Assembly (NCBI GenBank): GCA_000507305.1
Contig: DF240526.1
Span: 38,092 to 102,091, forward strand
Source: Breviolum minutum Mf 1.05b.01
Lineage: Eukaryota > Sar > Dinophyceae > Suessiales > Symbiodiniaceae
Length of the DNA: 64,000 nt
Reading direction: 5' to 3'
How positions within the stretch are numbered: the first letter of the stretch is position 1; each line of letters opens with the position of its first letter. Below are positions 25,616 through 38,703 of the stretch, in pieces. The notes under the pieces are model-generated. The model was not told the DNA's origin, ran no database searches, and saw only the letters and a program-made list of their open reading frames with translations. Both the position numbers and the translations under genes were made by a program.

Positions 25616-27066
25616 GTGAAGGTTGGACCAAAAAATGCCAAAAAATAGAAAATATGGAGTTTGGAGGGGGGATCATCAAGGAATTCTTTCCTGTTTATTT
25701 TTGGGGAGGGGAGGGGACCATAAGGGGAGATGATGAGCTCTGGAATGCTTTCAGGTTCTGATGAGTGAAGTTTTGTTCGTTGGTCTGCTTAGTCTGTTTG
25801 TTGCTAGAGTTTGGGTATGATTTTTACATGACTCTCGATGAGTGTTTCGATTTATGGTAAGATTCCATGGCGACGTCTCCTTCATGGGATTCATGGCCTG
25901 CCCGCCCCAGAACCAATGCCCCATATTCATTTTGACCTTCTCCGTGATGCAACCAGCAACCTTTTGGATGTATCGTCGTTTATCGATTTGTTCCGATTGC
26001 ATCGTGGTGGGAGACACCCAACTTTTTCAACCTGCCGTGAGGCACTTCCAACGGAGCTGCCAGACGTCATCGACGCCATGGCGGCACCTGCCGAGGCGAC
26101 CGGAGACGGCGATGAGACCGCACTGGTGGTGCCGCCGCCGGAGGTGGACGAGGTGCGGTAAGTTTGGAGAAGCCTTTTGGGAAAGTATCCAACTCCGTCA
26201 TCATCATTCATGATTCATCATTCATTATCCATCATCATCTTGGACTGCCTTGCACCCAATCCACTTCCTACCTCCCACCCCCCTTTTTTTTTCGGTTTCG
26301 GCTTGCCTTTTCAAGGAGGCGGAACTGCGGCAGCAGTCCCTGGTTGCCATCATGCTGTCGGCCACTCCCAAGATCAAACCGAAACCCAAGAAGAGGGTGC
26401 CTCCGATGCATGGAGAAAAACGAGAATTAAGGGTATCAGGCAGAGAGTACGTGGAAAAGTGGCTACTTATAGACCTACTTTGCGGACGGTTCTGGAAAAT
26501 CTTTCACCCCGGTTAATTTTTTCTTTAGTACCGTCACGTACTAAGTATGCTGAAAACCTTCACCTCTTCTTCAAATGGAACATTGATCTGCCGCTCAAGC
26601 TTACAGAATCAAATTATCATTTTTTTTTGATTTGTCACACACATCATGTCACATGTGGAAAACCCAGGGGCCGTAATGTTTGATTTGTTGGAAGTAGTAT
26701 ACATCATAGAACATGATGAAAGAACATAAGAAAGCAGAGCAGGGTGTCTCAAATAGGCGAGATTTTCGATCAGAGAGTCTCTTGGGGCTGTGTTATTAAA
26801 ACGTTGCTATTTGTTGAGCAAGCCACTTTCTTGGGCTAAATTAAATCCCTTTCTATCATCAGTTGTGGTAAGCGATAACTATCAAAATGTGCTATACTGG
26901 CTGGTTTTCTATCCTGGATTCTCATAGCTCTCCAACCTTCCATCATTCATCGGATTCCATCAACATTTCCCTCGTGTGAGGTGCACGCGGAGCTGACATC
27001 AGACGAGCTTAAGAGGCAGCTCTTCTTTTTTTCGCTGTTATCGTTGGTAGTGATGTCGTTTTTTGT

Positions 27067-27230
27067 TTGATGCTTTGTTTTTTGTTGTTGGACTGGTTGG
27101 GCTGGTTGGACTGGTTGGACTGGTTGGTTTTTTGGTGGTTGTGGTTGTGGGTCGTGGGTTGTTGTGGTTGTGGGTTGTGGGTTGTGGGTTGTGGGTTGTG
27201 GGTCGTGGGTCGTTGTTGTCGTTGTTGTCG

Positions 27231-27279
<49 letters not shown>

Positions 27280-27284
27280 GGTGG
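27067..27284. repeat. GGTTGG / GGGTTGT / (GTT)n tract
   Basis: Imperfect GGTTGGACT units, then GGGTTGT(G) units, then a clean GTT/TTG triplet run at about 27229-27280. Confidence 0.9.
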
Positions 27285-27552
27285 TGTTTTTCACTATTTG
27301 CGTTTTCAAGCGTTGACTGAAACTCAAGTGCTTTGCACTGTCATCTAAGTGGCCAATAGCAAGAATCTTTTGGCAAGGACTTATTGCAAGACATTTGCAT
27401 TTTGTCCAGCTGAACTATATATGTAGATATTCCAACCTCAACTCTTCAAAAAAAAGCATTTCGCAAAGAACATCTTGAAACATGTCTTCTTCCCCTTGAG
27501 GAGAAAAAATATACTGTACACAACAGCAGTTGCCCCAACCCGCGAATTCCCA

Positions 27553-27660
27553 TACACCCTGGAAGATTAACATGGAATCTACAAATCACCCATTTGGAAA
27601 GGAAAATGATCTTCGAAAAACCTCCATGATTATGTGCCATGATAATCTTTCAGGGAGTAC
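27553..27660. mobile_element. Family A inverted-repeat element, copy 4
   Basis: Left TACACCCTGGAAGATTAACA then TGGAATCTAC. The right end ATGATAATCTTTCAGGGAGT then AC is its imperfect complement. Confidence 0.65.
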
Positions 27661-29284
27661 CCTCCAGTACAACATAACCACGGCAATGGGAAAATCCACG
27701 ATTTCCAGTAGGAAATCCCGCGAATTCCCAGACACTTTGTTGGCTTCCCCTTTTTTTTGTGCTCACCACCGAAACCGCCGCCTGCGTGGACCAGTTTGTT
27801 CACCAGCCTCTTAGAGCCGGATGGACCGATGAAGCTTTCTCCAGAGGTGGATTTTTTTCCCTGCTGGGATGGTTTGGGTGGATTTTTATTTTGGGTTGGG
27901 GAAACCTCCTACGAAATCTCCAATGTTGTGTTTTAGTGCATGGCATTTTTCACATTTTGCTTATACACCTGTACAAGATTTTGCTGATTGGATGTGAAGT
28001 TCATTGTTTATTGTGTGTTTAGCACAGTGTGGCCATGTCTTGTTTTGTTGGTAATACCCAGCAAGGAAGCTCCACCCCAAAATTGCGATTCTCAAGACCA
28101 ATCAATACACTTGGGGTGAAGAAAAAGACAAAGCGAAGTGATGCTAGCATAGATGTGCTTCAACACCAATGAAAGCTGCTTGAAAGGTTTCAAAATTTGT
28201 GCAGGTTTTTCTTGGTGAACATGGAAAAAAGGATGAAGATGAAGATGTTGAAGTGTGAGGAAATTCTGACAGCAACCTAGTTAAGTACGCGAAAATCCTA
28301 CAACATGTGTCAGCCGATCATCCTCCGTGCAACTTGTCAAATCATGAGGTGATTGCCAGACTTGGTCCCAACTGGTGCTTTGAAAAAAGAATAGTTTCGT
28401 TTTGGGGCTTTGAACCATCTCCATTCAACATGAATCAATGAATGATTTGACCAGATGAAATTCATGCATTCTTGGGGTGAAAGACAACCTGTAGCAGACA
28501 TGTGAGAGGCCTTCTCTCGAATGGTCAGTGTGTACTACAAGGTTGTCAAGGACGATGAGTGAATGTCACTGGAGGGTGTTTTGTTTCTTCCATGGCAAAT
28601 GATCTCGACGGAAAGAAATGAAGGAAGTGGCATTCGTGAAGGCACTTTGGAGGGGATGTAAAAGAAATTAGCTAGCCGGTGCTTAGAAGGGAGCTCAGGA
28701 GCCACCCGCAGGTTTCTAAGCACGTCTTAGTATTAGAGTTGAAGACTACTTGACTGGAGAAAAGGCAGTCGAAATGCCGTTGTAAATGGCAGACTTTCAA
28801 TCACGGAATGAAGAAGACTTCACTCTTTTTTGGCCGTTGGAATCTATTTTTTTACACGATTCAGCCCACAAAGCTGTGACACGGTGCTGTCTTGAAGAAC
28901 AAGTGATCAATGGAAAACGTGCACTGAGACTCTGTTTTTCTCACTTTCTGAAACTGATTTGCGAGCACGGGATCCTTGGATTTCAGTTGCTTTTCCTGAA
29001 ACACCAAGAGGATTATTTTGGATTATCACATTAGGACATTCTTGCTCCCTATCTATCTTCACTAAAAGATTTGCTTTTGGCTTGAATAGATCTGATACCT
29101 TCTATCGTGTTAGAAGCACTAGGCGCTACAACAAGGTGAACATCATCCTCTCAAGAAGATTCCGAGATTCCTTTTTCAGAAATCGTAAATGGTACTTTGG
29201 AAAAGGTATCTCCTTTAAAACATGGCTTTTTTTGGTATCTATATGTAAAATTTAGGGGGGGTATATTTTCAAGTTCCATGTCGT

Positions 29285-29578
29285 TTGTGTTTTTTTGGGG
29301 TGTCACTTCGCCACCAGGAGACACCGATGACTGAAAAGTTGGAGGTGAATGGCAGCCAAACAGTCCACCAATTGAAGGTTGGCGAGGCTCGGATGGATCT
29401 GGGTGAATTCAGGGGTCCCCCAGACGATGCCATCCCCAAAGTGGTTTGGAGACAAGAGTTCGGTACTGCTGCAGCCATTGAACTCAAAGATATGCTATGC
29501 TGCAAGCCATGAGGCAGCATCGAAACTCAAGACAATGAGAGTCTGCCAGAAGCTGACAGCATCCCCAAGACCAAGGTC
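29285..29578 (+). CDS. Unidentified exon candidates
   Basis: After an AG|G acceptor near 29316 the frame ETPMTEKLEVNGSQTVHQLK runs to a possible GT donor. 29516-29576 reads SIETQDNESLPEADSIPKTK before a GTCAG donor. Composition and splice sites look coding, but I recognise no family and the two pieces cannot be joined with certainty. They might be 5' exons of the PPR gene or a separate gene. Confidence 0.25.
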
Positions 29579-30237
29579 AGCATCTTGTAGCCACAGCAAT
29601 ACCGCAACTGACATAAATCTCTTCGTTTTTTTGAATCCAAGTTTCAATGTTGGCCATTTTTGTACCGTCAAAAAAAAAACACCACGACGACGAATCGAAT
29701 CGAGTCTGTTGGCTTCGATGCTGCTGAAGCGCCATCCGCGTTTGGTGGGCTTTTTCGGGCTGTGTGCTCGAGCCAAGGTCTTGGGCTCTGGGATTGGGGC
29801 GGATTTTTTTTTCCGAAGGAATTTTCCGAAGGAAAACGGGGCTACTCTTCTCTAAATAGGCTTGCAGTCGATAATGAGTGCTTGAAAAGGATAGAATATT
29901 TATAGGATACAATTATAGGTATTTTGATGTATTTGTTCAAATTTGTTAAAGTTTGGGTGACTAGGTTAGTTTCTTTTACAAGCCGATTGGAAGTTTGTTT
30001 TTTTGTTTCATTGAACCAATGATGGAGTACTGGAATAAAAGTTCACGAAAAGTGGCAGGTTTGAGGATTTTTTGCAATGGAGGGATTGCCTTCGATAAAC
30101 TGCCTTTCATAGTGAGGGTATATTTAGTATGACCGGAGGTGAACCGTGAAACGATGAAAAGCGGTGAGTCATGGAAATCCAAGGGGCCGGGCCCCCCACA
30201 ATGTCACCTTCGAAATAGCGAGCCTTGGGAAGGGATT

Positions 30238-30545
30238 GTTAAACAACCATCATCCCCTAATAAGGCCTTATTACACTTAGATTTCCATAAAGCTTTCGAT
30301 TCAATGCCTCGGGTTAATACCGACCAGGTATTGAGGCCCAGGACAGCGCAAATTGCAAGGCATCAATTTGAGGACGACCGAAAAAACGGTTCGGGTACTG
30401 CATGTTTCACTTGAAATGGTGTTGTCACTGCGGTTTTTTCATGGTGGTAGGTCCTCAATTAACTCGAATGGTCTACAACTAAAACATAGAAACTTTCGTT
30501 GCAACCTGAACAATCCACAAGGTTTTGTGCCGGGGGTACTGTGAT
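30238..30545 (+). pseudogene. LINE-type reverse transcriptase fragment, frameshifted
   Basis: One frame carries LLHLDFHKAFDSMPRVNTDQ, which matches the conserved reverse-transcriptase block (LDFxKAFDS) of non-LTR retrotransposons. The similarity then passes to another forward frame ending NPQGFVPGVL and a stop, reminiscent of the GxxQGxxLSP block. The frame change and absence of the YADD block, endonuclease or flanking element show a decayed fragment. Confidence 0.6.
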
Positions 30546-30848
30546 AACGTCTGTTGAAGAATTTAGGTTCCCAAGGGGTTGACTCTGATTAGGATGCACT
30601 CCCTTTCAGCAACAGTTACTATCTAGGATCATCACATTTTTGAAGGGGAATCCTCAGTAGTCTTGTTTCCACTGTTATTGGGGAAAGCCCAAATTGAATC
30701 ACAAGACAGAAGGCTCTTCAGTGGAGCAACCCTTAGATTGAGTGTCTTTGGATCATATTCCTTGATGCTGACATACAAATTTTCAAAGCTTCAAGCTCAC
30801 TGAAGGCATCTTTTTGCAGGGACCAATCTCATGACTCCCATTGATATG

Positions 30849-30875
30849 AGACACACACACACACACACACACACA
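30849..30875. repeat. (AC)n microsatellite
   Basis: About 13 AC dinucleotides. Confidence 0.95.
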
Positions 30876-31378
30876 TTTTGCTTTGTTTCTACGGCCATCT
30901 TGTGATATCAAGCTTGTACATGCATTAGTTTGATAAGCCTCACTATTAAAAATCAACTTGTTCCCACGTTTTTTTGTGAGGTCGCCAAAAATAATTCTGC
31001 TCACCCACTGATTTCCACTTTTTGCCAGGGGTTTAAACGTTTTTTCTCCAACGGCCAACCGTATTTCTCGCCAGGAATTTCACGAAGACTTTGAGAAACT
31101 TAATGCTCTTGCCACGTTCCTTGCCTTGTGAGAGGTTTTTTCTGGAGGAATGATGGAGGACTTCAGTTGGGACCGAAGAGCACTGGCTGTAGCCGTTGCA
31201 AATGTATCCAATTTATCACTACCCACCCCAAAAAAGGCAGTTGTATAGTTGGGGAATCCTACCAAATTGCCGCTTAGATCTGCTTTTTGAATCTAGACTT
31301 TTTTTTGACCCCGATATATTATCCTATGATATATATATGTATATATATTCAATGATGTTCTGGACAATTATTCACCAG

Positions 31379-34018
31379 GTTCCAACTGGTGAACAGCTTC
31401 GATCCGATGCTCAGGAAGGGAGATGTTGTGCGTGCAGAAGGTCTTTTCCGTCGCTTGTATCGCGCAGCTCCAGAGCAGCAGCGCCGTGTCATGTTCAACA
31501 CGCTTCTGAAGGCCAACTTTGATCAACAAACTTCCACCGAAGTGAAGATTTGTAGAAAACTGGCGAAACCGGTTGTGGAAGTTTAACTGAAATCACTAAA
31601 TTTTATATATGTATAATATATATATATATATATATGTGTATGCACATACTAATGTCACAATATGCCCACATATTACAATACATATCATCATATGATGTCA
31701 TATACATATATCGTGATATATACACATAGTACATCTAATGCATTTCATGATATATACATATGATAAAATATACTATATGTATGCATGTCTATAAGTTTTA
31801 ATTTAGGATTAACTCTATGTTTCTGACTTCTGTCCAGGCCTGCGCCAATTCTGGAAGCCACACGAAGGCGAAGGAGTTCTATGTTGAGATGCGCCGGGAA
31901 GGACTTTCACCCAACACGCGGACGTTTGGTAAACTCATGGAAGCAGCCGCCAAAGCAGCCAGTTTGAAAGATGCTGAAAGATGGTTTTCGGAGTTGAAGT
32001 CAAAGTTTCCTGAGGAGATTGGACAGATCCAATATATTATGCTAATAGATGCAGCCGCTCGAGAAGGAGATCTCATTGCAGCTGAAAAATGGTTCCAACA
32101 TCTCAATGATAGTGGAAACATCTTGGATAGAAGGGCTTACCATGGAGTCATGTCAGCTGCAGCGAAAGCAGGGGACATGAAGACTTCTAAAGTGTGGTTG
32201 CAGAAGATGTCTTCAAACAACCTGACACCCAATGAGATGACCTTCATAGCCGTCGCTGAAGCCTGTGTGGAGGAAGGTAATTTGGATGCTGCCATGACAT
32301 GGTTAGGTCAAGGTGATCCCTCTCAGCGCATAATGGCGACCGCACAGGTGGCTCTTAATGCAATTAGGTCCGGGCGTCATGCTATTGCTGAAGAGCTGCT
32401 TAAGACCCCAAGAGATGATAAAGATGAATCCATCAAAGCAATCTCACAGGAAGCTTTGACTTTACGGTGCTTGGCACTCAAAGAATTGGTGAAGTTATAT
32501 TTGGATCTTGGGCACTTGGAAAAGGCACAAGATTGGATTCAGGCTGCCGAGACAAGCCGCTGTGAAAAGGACATCTTTCGAAAGATGTATTTGGAAATGT
32601 TGAAGGCCTGTGCCTCCAATGGTAATTTGATGAAAGCTGAGAAGATCTTTTTTCAAGCACACAAGGCTTTTAAAGGCTTCCAGGATTTGACGTTTTATAC
32701 TTTGATGGTGGATGCTGCTGGGAAAGGTAAAGATCTACGTGCAGCTGAAAAATGGTTTGAAAAAGCCTTGGATGCAGGCATGGAACCTGACATTGTTCTT
32801 TTCACTTCAATGGTTGATGCTGCCTTCCGCAGTGGAGATGTTCGTGCCGCGGAGTATTGGCAAAGCCGTTCCAGCAATGCAGGATGTGTTGCCAACAAGG
32901 TGATGTTGTCCACCTTGGTCAAAGGTTGTGCACAAGCAGGATATAAAGAGAAGGCTTTAAGATGGGCCACTCAAGCATTGGAATCATTGGAAGCTGGAGA
33001 TGATTTGGTGATTCTAAATTGCATCATCGATATTCACGCGAAAAATGCAGATCCTTCAAGCCTTAAGGAGGCCACCTTGGCATTAGAGAAGATTCGAACT
33101 CCAGATGAACGGAGCTTTGGACCTATCATCAATGCATATGCGGAGAAGGGAAACTATGAAGAAGCATTGAGATATTTCAGGCGCCAGAGGGGGTCCTTGG
33201 GTCCCCAAGGAGGGTGATGCAGTTGATGCCTGTCCTTTAGATTCGGCGGTTTTTCTGTTGATTTTGTTAATGGATCTTTTTCAATCCCCCTCGAAAAAGA
33301 TGATTAGACCTTAGACCAGCTACACCCAACCCCATTCAACCCCTTGAGGCAAATGGTGGATGATCATCATATTCCTGCCTCAGTGATTCAGTACAACCAA
33401 TTGTTAAAAGCCTGCGGTCGATGTCGTCCTCCTTTAGCTCGTGAAGCCGAACGACTCTTCGGAGAATTGATGGCCTTGGATGCCTCCGAACAACGGAGGA
33501 AGTTCAAAACACGTGATTTACGTCCTACGCGCATCACCTTAAAAGCCCTAAATCGATGTGTTGGTGCTAGGCGCCTGGCACAACTCTGTGAGGTGCGGAA
33601 TGGGGGGTTTTTGTGGGCGGATGGCTGGCCCCCCTTTGAAGATTGCTTAAGTAGGTGCAAAGTGTCAAGTTGCAAGAGATTTCTAAAAGTGACATGGCAC
33701 TTTGGCATGAATCAAGAAAAAATAAACGTATATGTTTTTGTATACATACATGTGTACCTGAACTATCCTGACCTCCGTTATTCCTGTACTCAAATTCTTG
33801 TAGTCTTGCAAAAAGTCCGACTTCTATGTCATCCTTTCCATTTTCTACTTTGACTCCCTCAATCTTTGGAGGAGCATAAACTGGATCAAGAAGAGCTTCT
33901 GAAAATGGACTTCAATGCCAGCCAGCAGAAACGAGAGTCCAGGACCATCGAACAACGCCTTTATGAGCCCCCGCAACGCCTTGGGCAGAAAAAAAACATG
34001 TTCGAGCCTTTCAGTTGA
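31379..34018 (+). CDS. Pentatricopeptide repeat (PPR) protein
   Basis: Exons 31379-31520, 31838-33186, 33349-33592 and about 33872-34018 join in frame. Donors are GA, GA and GT. The large second exon encodes about a dozen helical pairs of roughly 35 residues with PPR signatures such as KAKEFYVEMRREGLSPN, AERWFSELK, AEKWFQHLNDSG and TFYTLMVDAAGKGKDLRAAE. The last part has a charged C-terminal helix (DQEELLKMDFNASQQKRES). PPR proteins bind single-stranded RNA and in algae and plants act mainly in mitochondria or plastids on RNA editing, cleavage or translation. The RNA target is not predictable here. The 5' exon with the start codon was not identified; 31073-31120 (EFHEDFEKLNALATFL) after an AG|G acceptor is a candidate. 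The final stop at 34016-34018 is tentative. Confidence 0.85.
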
Positions 34019-34101
34019 AAGAAAATCTTTCTATGCTTGGTGTAGAACCCATTTTGAAAAGAAACATGATTCTTGCAAGTCTTTGTTTGATACTTACCTG
34101 G

Positions 34102-34181
34102 ACCTTCAAAGGGGTGCCAATTAAACCCTAAGGGATGGTGATTTGACACCCTTTAGGAACCATTTGGCACCCCTTTGAAGG
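34102..34181. mobile_element. 80-bp inverted repeat (hairpin or MITE)
   Basis: ACCTTCAAAGGGGTGCCAA at the left is repeated as its perfect reverse complement TTGGCACCCCTTTGAAGGT at the right, with a second internal pair (ACCCTAAGGG and CCCTTTAGG). Confidence 0.8.
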
Positions 34182-37100
34182 TGCTGGTATGAATATCTAT
34201 GATAAGACGTTTCATCATGACTTCCTCCACACGACTTGGACCCACAAACCCTTTGGATCCACATGAATGACGACCTGCCAGATTGTGGAGATGCTGGAGG
34301 GGCCTGAAAAGGAGGCCTCCATCAAGGCCGAAAACGGGGGAAATGTTCCCAGCTGGGTGGCAGTTTGGAGTTTTCGGAAAGGAGTGGTGAAACAAGAGCC
34401 ATTTTGGGAAACGACCTTGACATATTCAACCGAGAAATCCCCATAGGTCTTGGAATTTTTCGGGATGTTTAAAAACTTCCAAGATGGAAATTTTTATGGA
34501 AATTTCCTTCCCAGTTTTGTTGTGTTTTCCTGCAACTGGCGGAACCTGCGCAGGTTTTCCGTGCTAAGGGCAAGGTGCGGGGACTTTGGGGTTGGGGACT
34601 TTGGGGGGTATCAGTGCGAACCGGCAGCCGCTGCCAGGTGATTGGCGAAGACAAGGATTGGAAACGGACGGACAGAGGTGACAACAAATCACCGGTTGAA
34701 ACCTGGAAGGTAGGCCCTAGATTCGTTGTAAAATGTGTTTCTACGATCTTTCGTTTTTTTTCAGATGTGGCAGATGTAAACTCCATTTATAGAGGTGAAA
34801 AGCCCCCAGTTATCCAATGATTTCCGGCCATTTATACAGGTTTCATTAAAAAAAGATGCTGAAACACAACAAAAAGGACACTTCTCACATCCAGGAGGGC
34901 TGGGTCACTGTTGCCGGTAACCTGGGCACGATTTTTCTACAAGAAGGTGGCCATTTATGGAAGGTGCACCCGGTGCTGTGACACGCCGGGGTGTGGTATG
35001 CCTGGTGTCTCGAAAATGACGACATGGGTGGGAAAATTCGAATCCATCTTCCAATGGTAGATCCAATAAATACAGGATGAGGTTTTTCGTACGCAAATCA
35101 CAACATAATCAACATACAGCATGGATATTTAATGAGTTCTTCATTCTACTAAACATCAACTCAAGGGAGCAAGTTCACCTGCCTGCAGCTGGCAGGTGCT
35201 TCGAAGTTCCGAGCTCTTCGAGACTTTCGAAGATGTTCCGCCAAAGGGTGGCATTAGAAAGCTCAAAGAAGCCGAGGCGCCCGAGAGGATCGGAGCACCA
35301 GCTGGTAGTTGGACCATCTTAGTCCCCCCCTCCAAGAAAAAAGGTGGATGTGATGATGTGAGGTGTAAAGATGGAAGCCGGTATAGATGTTAAGTAGAAA
35401 TAAAGATACCAGGCTTTTGGGGACTTTGAGAGGGGAACGGAGGGGAACAAAGTGAGTGAATGTAGTATTGATGGGTTCCTATCATTTTGTCATGTGTTTT
35501 GGTAGGTTCTATATTCCATCTTCCATCTTCGGTATTCCCATCCTCTTGCCAATTCTTAGCAACATGTTTCGAATGGTGTCGTGCTTGCCTTCAATGTAGA
35601 AGCTACCAGGTACTGGAAGTCCTTTGCTGGCCAAAGAAAGATGAAGCGCACGGTACCCGAGGAAAGCCACAACGGCAATCCAAGTCATTTGAGAATGGTC
35701 ATCCCCAGTAAATGAAGGAAAGCCTGCAACAGTTCAGTGATTTCCAGGTATTTTCATCCATTCCAGGGCTTTCATAAATCTCAGGTGGGTGGTGCAGGAT
35801 TGTGGCCGTTGTAACAGGCAGAATTTCTCGCTACTCTCCAATGGATGATCATCACTTGGTTTGAATGATGCAATGTGAATCACCCCTTAAATTTGCACCA
35901 CTTCTTATGATGAAACAATTTTGAGTTGAACAATAAACACCGAGTGGTATCCCATTCACAGGACATCCTTACTATAAGATATTCAAAGATTATAGATGTA
36001 TCCTCGTTTATTTAGTTCAAGAATCACTGCCCACGTTGGAACGGTCTTCCCCAACCCCGTTGAACATCTCCACTTTGAATGGCGCACAGATGGGGGTGAG
36101 CTGCCTCAGGTCTGGTCTGAGCCGCTTGAAAGTGAAAGCAAAGCTTGATGGCGTACCTTGGCTGGCACCAGGGGTTGTGTATATAACTCGCCTGAGTCAA
36201 GGTTTCGTTACTTGATGATGCTATCTTATGTGATATCAGTTTTATCATTGGATTATTTAGTCTACATAATGAATCATATACAATTTTTATTATAATCATT
36301 ATATTGACATTCAATCATAGTTGTATCATCTCAGATCATACATATCATGGTCAAGTCAATCCTTGTACTGTTGAGGTGTGTCACTTTCGTTACCCCGAAT
36401 CCATCTCCTCCTATAAGCTGATGTAAATGACAGATTCTAGTAAGACAAGGGCACAGATTGCTCCCTTGCAAACCCCTTTCTTTCAAGAACGTTGGGTTTT
36501 TGGGAACAGTTCCTTGGACAATCTTGAAAATCCTAGAATCTGAAAAGGGAATCAATGGAGAATCATTATCATCATTTTTTAGGCTCCAATCCTTTGAGGG
36601 ACTTTCTGTCAGGTCTGAATGATTCATGTTTTTTGGCCTTGTTGCCCAAGGCCATTGGGTGGATCACACAAGCCAGCAAGGACAGGGAGACCCACCGAAA
36701 GCGGCAAAGTTGGGTGAGCTCGGTTGGTGAGCTCGGTGTTGGTTGGTTCACGAATGAAAGGCCAGGTGGTTCACCCTTCCCTGCTGTTTTTTCTCTGGTG
36801 AACCAGGAGGGCCTCGTTTTTGCAGATCCGCTCTGATGGTAATCTTCTCCTCGTTTCCGGGATAGTGTTGCCGCAATGTCAATTGTTGCAACTTTGAGCA
36901 GCAATGTCTCAAGGGCTGTGAGTAAGGGTTTGGATTCTAGCAGACCCAAAACTTTTGGTTTGTCGCCTGTGCATGAAAAGTGGCTAAGCAAAATGCACAG
37001 CCTCTCAAACAGATTTGGATGTGAATTCTACAAGTGCAGTGGGTCAGTCATTTTGGAGCTCATCGCACATTCAAGTGATGCACTTCCCGTAGATCTGAAG

Positions 37101-38023
37101 ACGAGCTTCCCGTGACTCGTAGCGTGTAGGCGCAGACGGGACTTCAGAAGGTTCTTGGATGAATTTGAGATATCCTTTCAATACAGAAGAACGGGTTATA
37201 CTGTTGTAAGTTATCGGATTCATTTTTTGAAAACCAATATTTTTTTCAAATCATCATGAGTCCGCATTTTTTATGGCATTGAGTCCAAGGACTGGAAGTT
37301 CCCATAAGCAATTGAGTCAAAAAATTGCTCACTTATTGAGGTCTATGACCTGTGCATAGCTTGGAGGTGGAATCACCTCCGACTCCGACTGGGATGGACT
37401 CCGTTCAACATCAAATCTGGCGCAAAAAAATATCTTCAAGTCGCTGAGGTTCATTGTGGAACTAGCCAGATTCAAACAGTTCAACAGGTGTGCCTGGCAA
37501 GACTAGCTGGATAATCCAAGATTTGTTGGAAGAAAAATGCTGTATATAGTTGGTCCAACCGCGCGCCATTCCGAAAAAATGACAAGTGATCAGAAATGAT
37601 GAGAGTTGAGAGTTGCGAAAGGTTTCCCTTTGTCTAGATGGCTGCGGTGCTGTCCTTCCCTTTGACGCCGATTGCTGATACAAGAGACGAAACAAATGAT
37701 GGTGATTCCGAGAGCAACACATACACATACGCACATATAAAGACTTGAAAACACACTCACACACCCACAACAAAAAAAACCACTGTTCAATCCCGACATC
37801 AGGTTGGGGTTGAATGGTGCAAGAAAATTCAAGCATACCACTCAGATTGAAATCCAGTGTTGTTTTCACAGGGGGAAATGACCAGGCTCCTCTCGTTCTG
37901 GTTGAGGGGCGTTCTGGGCCAATTCTGCTTGTGAGCAACAAAAAAGATGAGTTTTCCGTCTGCAGCGGCCCCTGGAAATTCTTGAGAATCTTCTGTGATG
38001 AATTGATGTGTTTTTTTTATAGC

Positions 38024-38137
38024 TACTGTTGATGGTTAAGAAATCCCATTCCCAACCACCGTTTTGGATGGTGCTAAAACCCTGTAAATGATGGGATCAA
38101 CTACCAACTGGTTGGTCGGATTTCTTCCATCAACAGG
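38024..38137. mobile_element. Family B inverted-repeat element, copy 3
   Basis: Left TACTGTTGATGGTTAAGAAA then TCC. The right end GGATTTCTTCCATCAACAG is its complement. The centre AAAACCCTGTAAATGATGGG is shared with copy 1. Confidence 0.8.
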
Positions 38138-38597
38138 ATGTTGAGGTATCCTCGAAGGTTGGGGATTGAAGCTTGGTGCAACAACAACGACGTGGCTCAA
38201 GAGCTAGCAACATCATAGGTGCCCCAAAACATCCGACAAGACGTTGGATGGATCTGGTTGGCTTGGTTGGGGAGACTCAGTTTCCTTGCAGCAGTGATGA
38301 ATTAACCCGGCAGCAATTTGGTTGTAAAACACCCGATATGAAACCTGCATTTTTTTGGGGGGGAGAACCTGGAACCTTCCCCAAAAAAATGCCAGAGAAT
38401 TTGAAACACATGCAGCCATGAAGTTGCCCTTTGCGACCAGTTTGCAGCCATGAATTTGCACCGGAGATTTCTCGAATCTTTGGAGATCATCCCATCATGC
38501 TGGAGCATGTTTTTGCCGAGGTTGGATGCCGCATGCTAAAGATGGCCTAATGGAGGTCCTGTTGTCTGTGAAGGGGGTGCTGTTGCCAAACATGGAT

Positions 38598-38703
38598 ACA
38601 CCCCCCGAAGATTAGCATAGAACCTGAAACTGGACCCCCGGAAAAGGAGATTCCTCTTTGGAAACCAGCATTTTCAGGTTCCATGGTAGTTTTCAGGGGT
38701 GTA
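38598..38703. mobile_element. Family A inverted-repeat element, copy 5
   Basis: Left TACACCCCCCGAAGATTAGC then ATAGAACCTGAAAC. Right TTTCAGGTTCCATGGTAGTT then TTCAGGGGTGTA. This is the best preserved pair of family A arms in the window. Confidence 0.85.

Larger units (their letters stand above)
25616..29284. other. Mostly non-coding; weak exon candidates
   Basis: About 26022-26160 reads EALPTELPDVIDAMAAPAEA, continuing Pro/Glu-rich to a GTAAG donor. About 26317-26410 reads EAELRQQSLVAIMLSATPKI and then a Lys/Pro-rich tail. Both could be 3' exons of the EF-hand gene or a following gene. From 27340 to 29280 I see only a family A element and no convincing exon. Confidence 0.3.

Noticed and set aside
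26947..27327. Minus-strand poly-Thr frame and + strand Leu/Val/Cys-rich frames
   Set aside because: Readings of the GGTTGG/GTT repeat.
36572..37115. Overlapping open frames on both strands (about 139 and 79 residues)
   Set aside because: No family, no splice support and no agreement between strands; left as non-coding.
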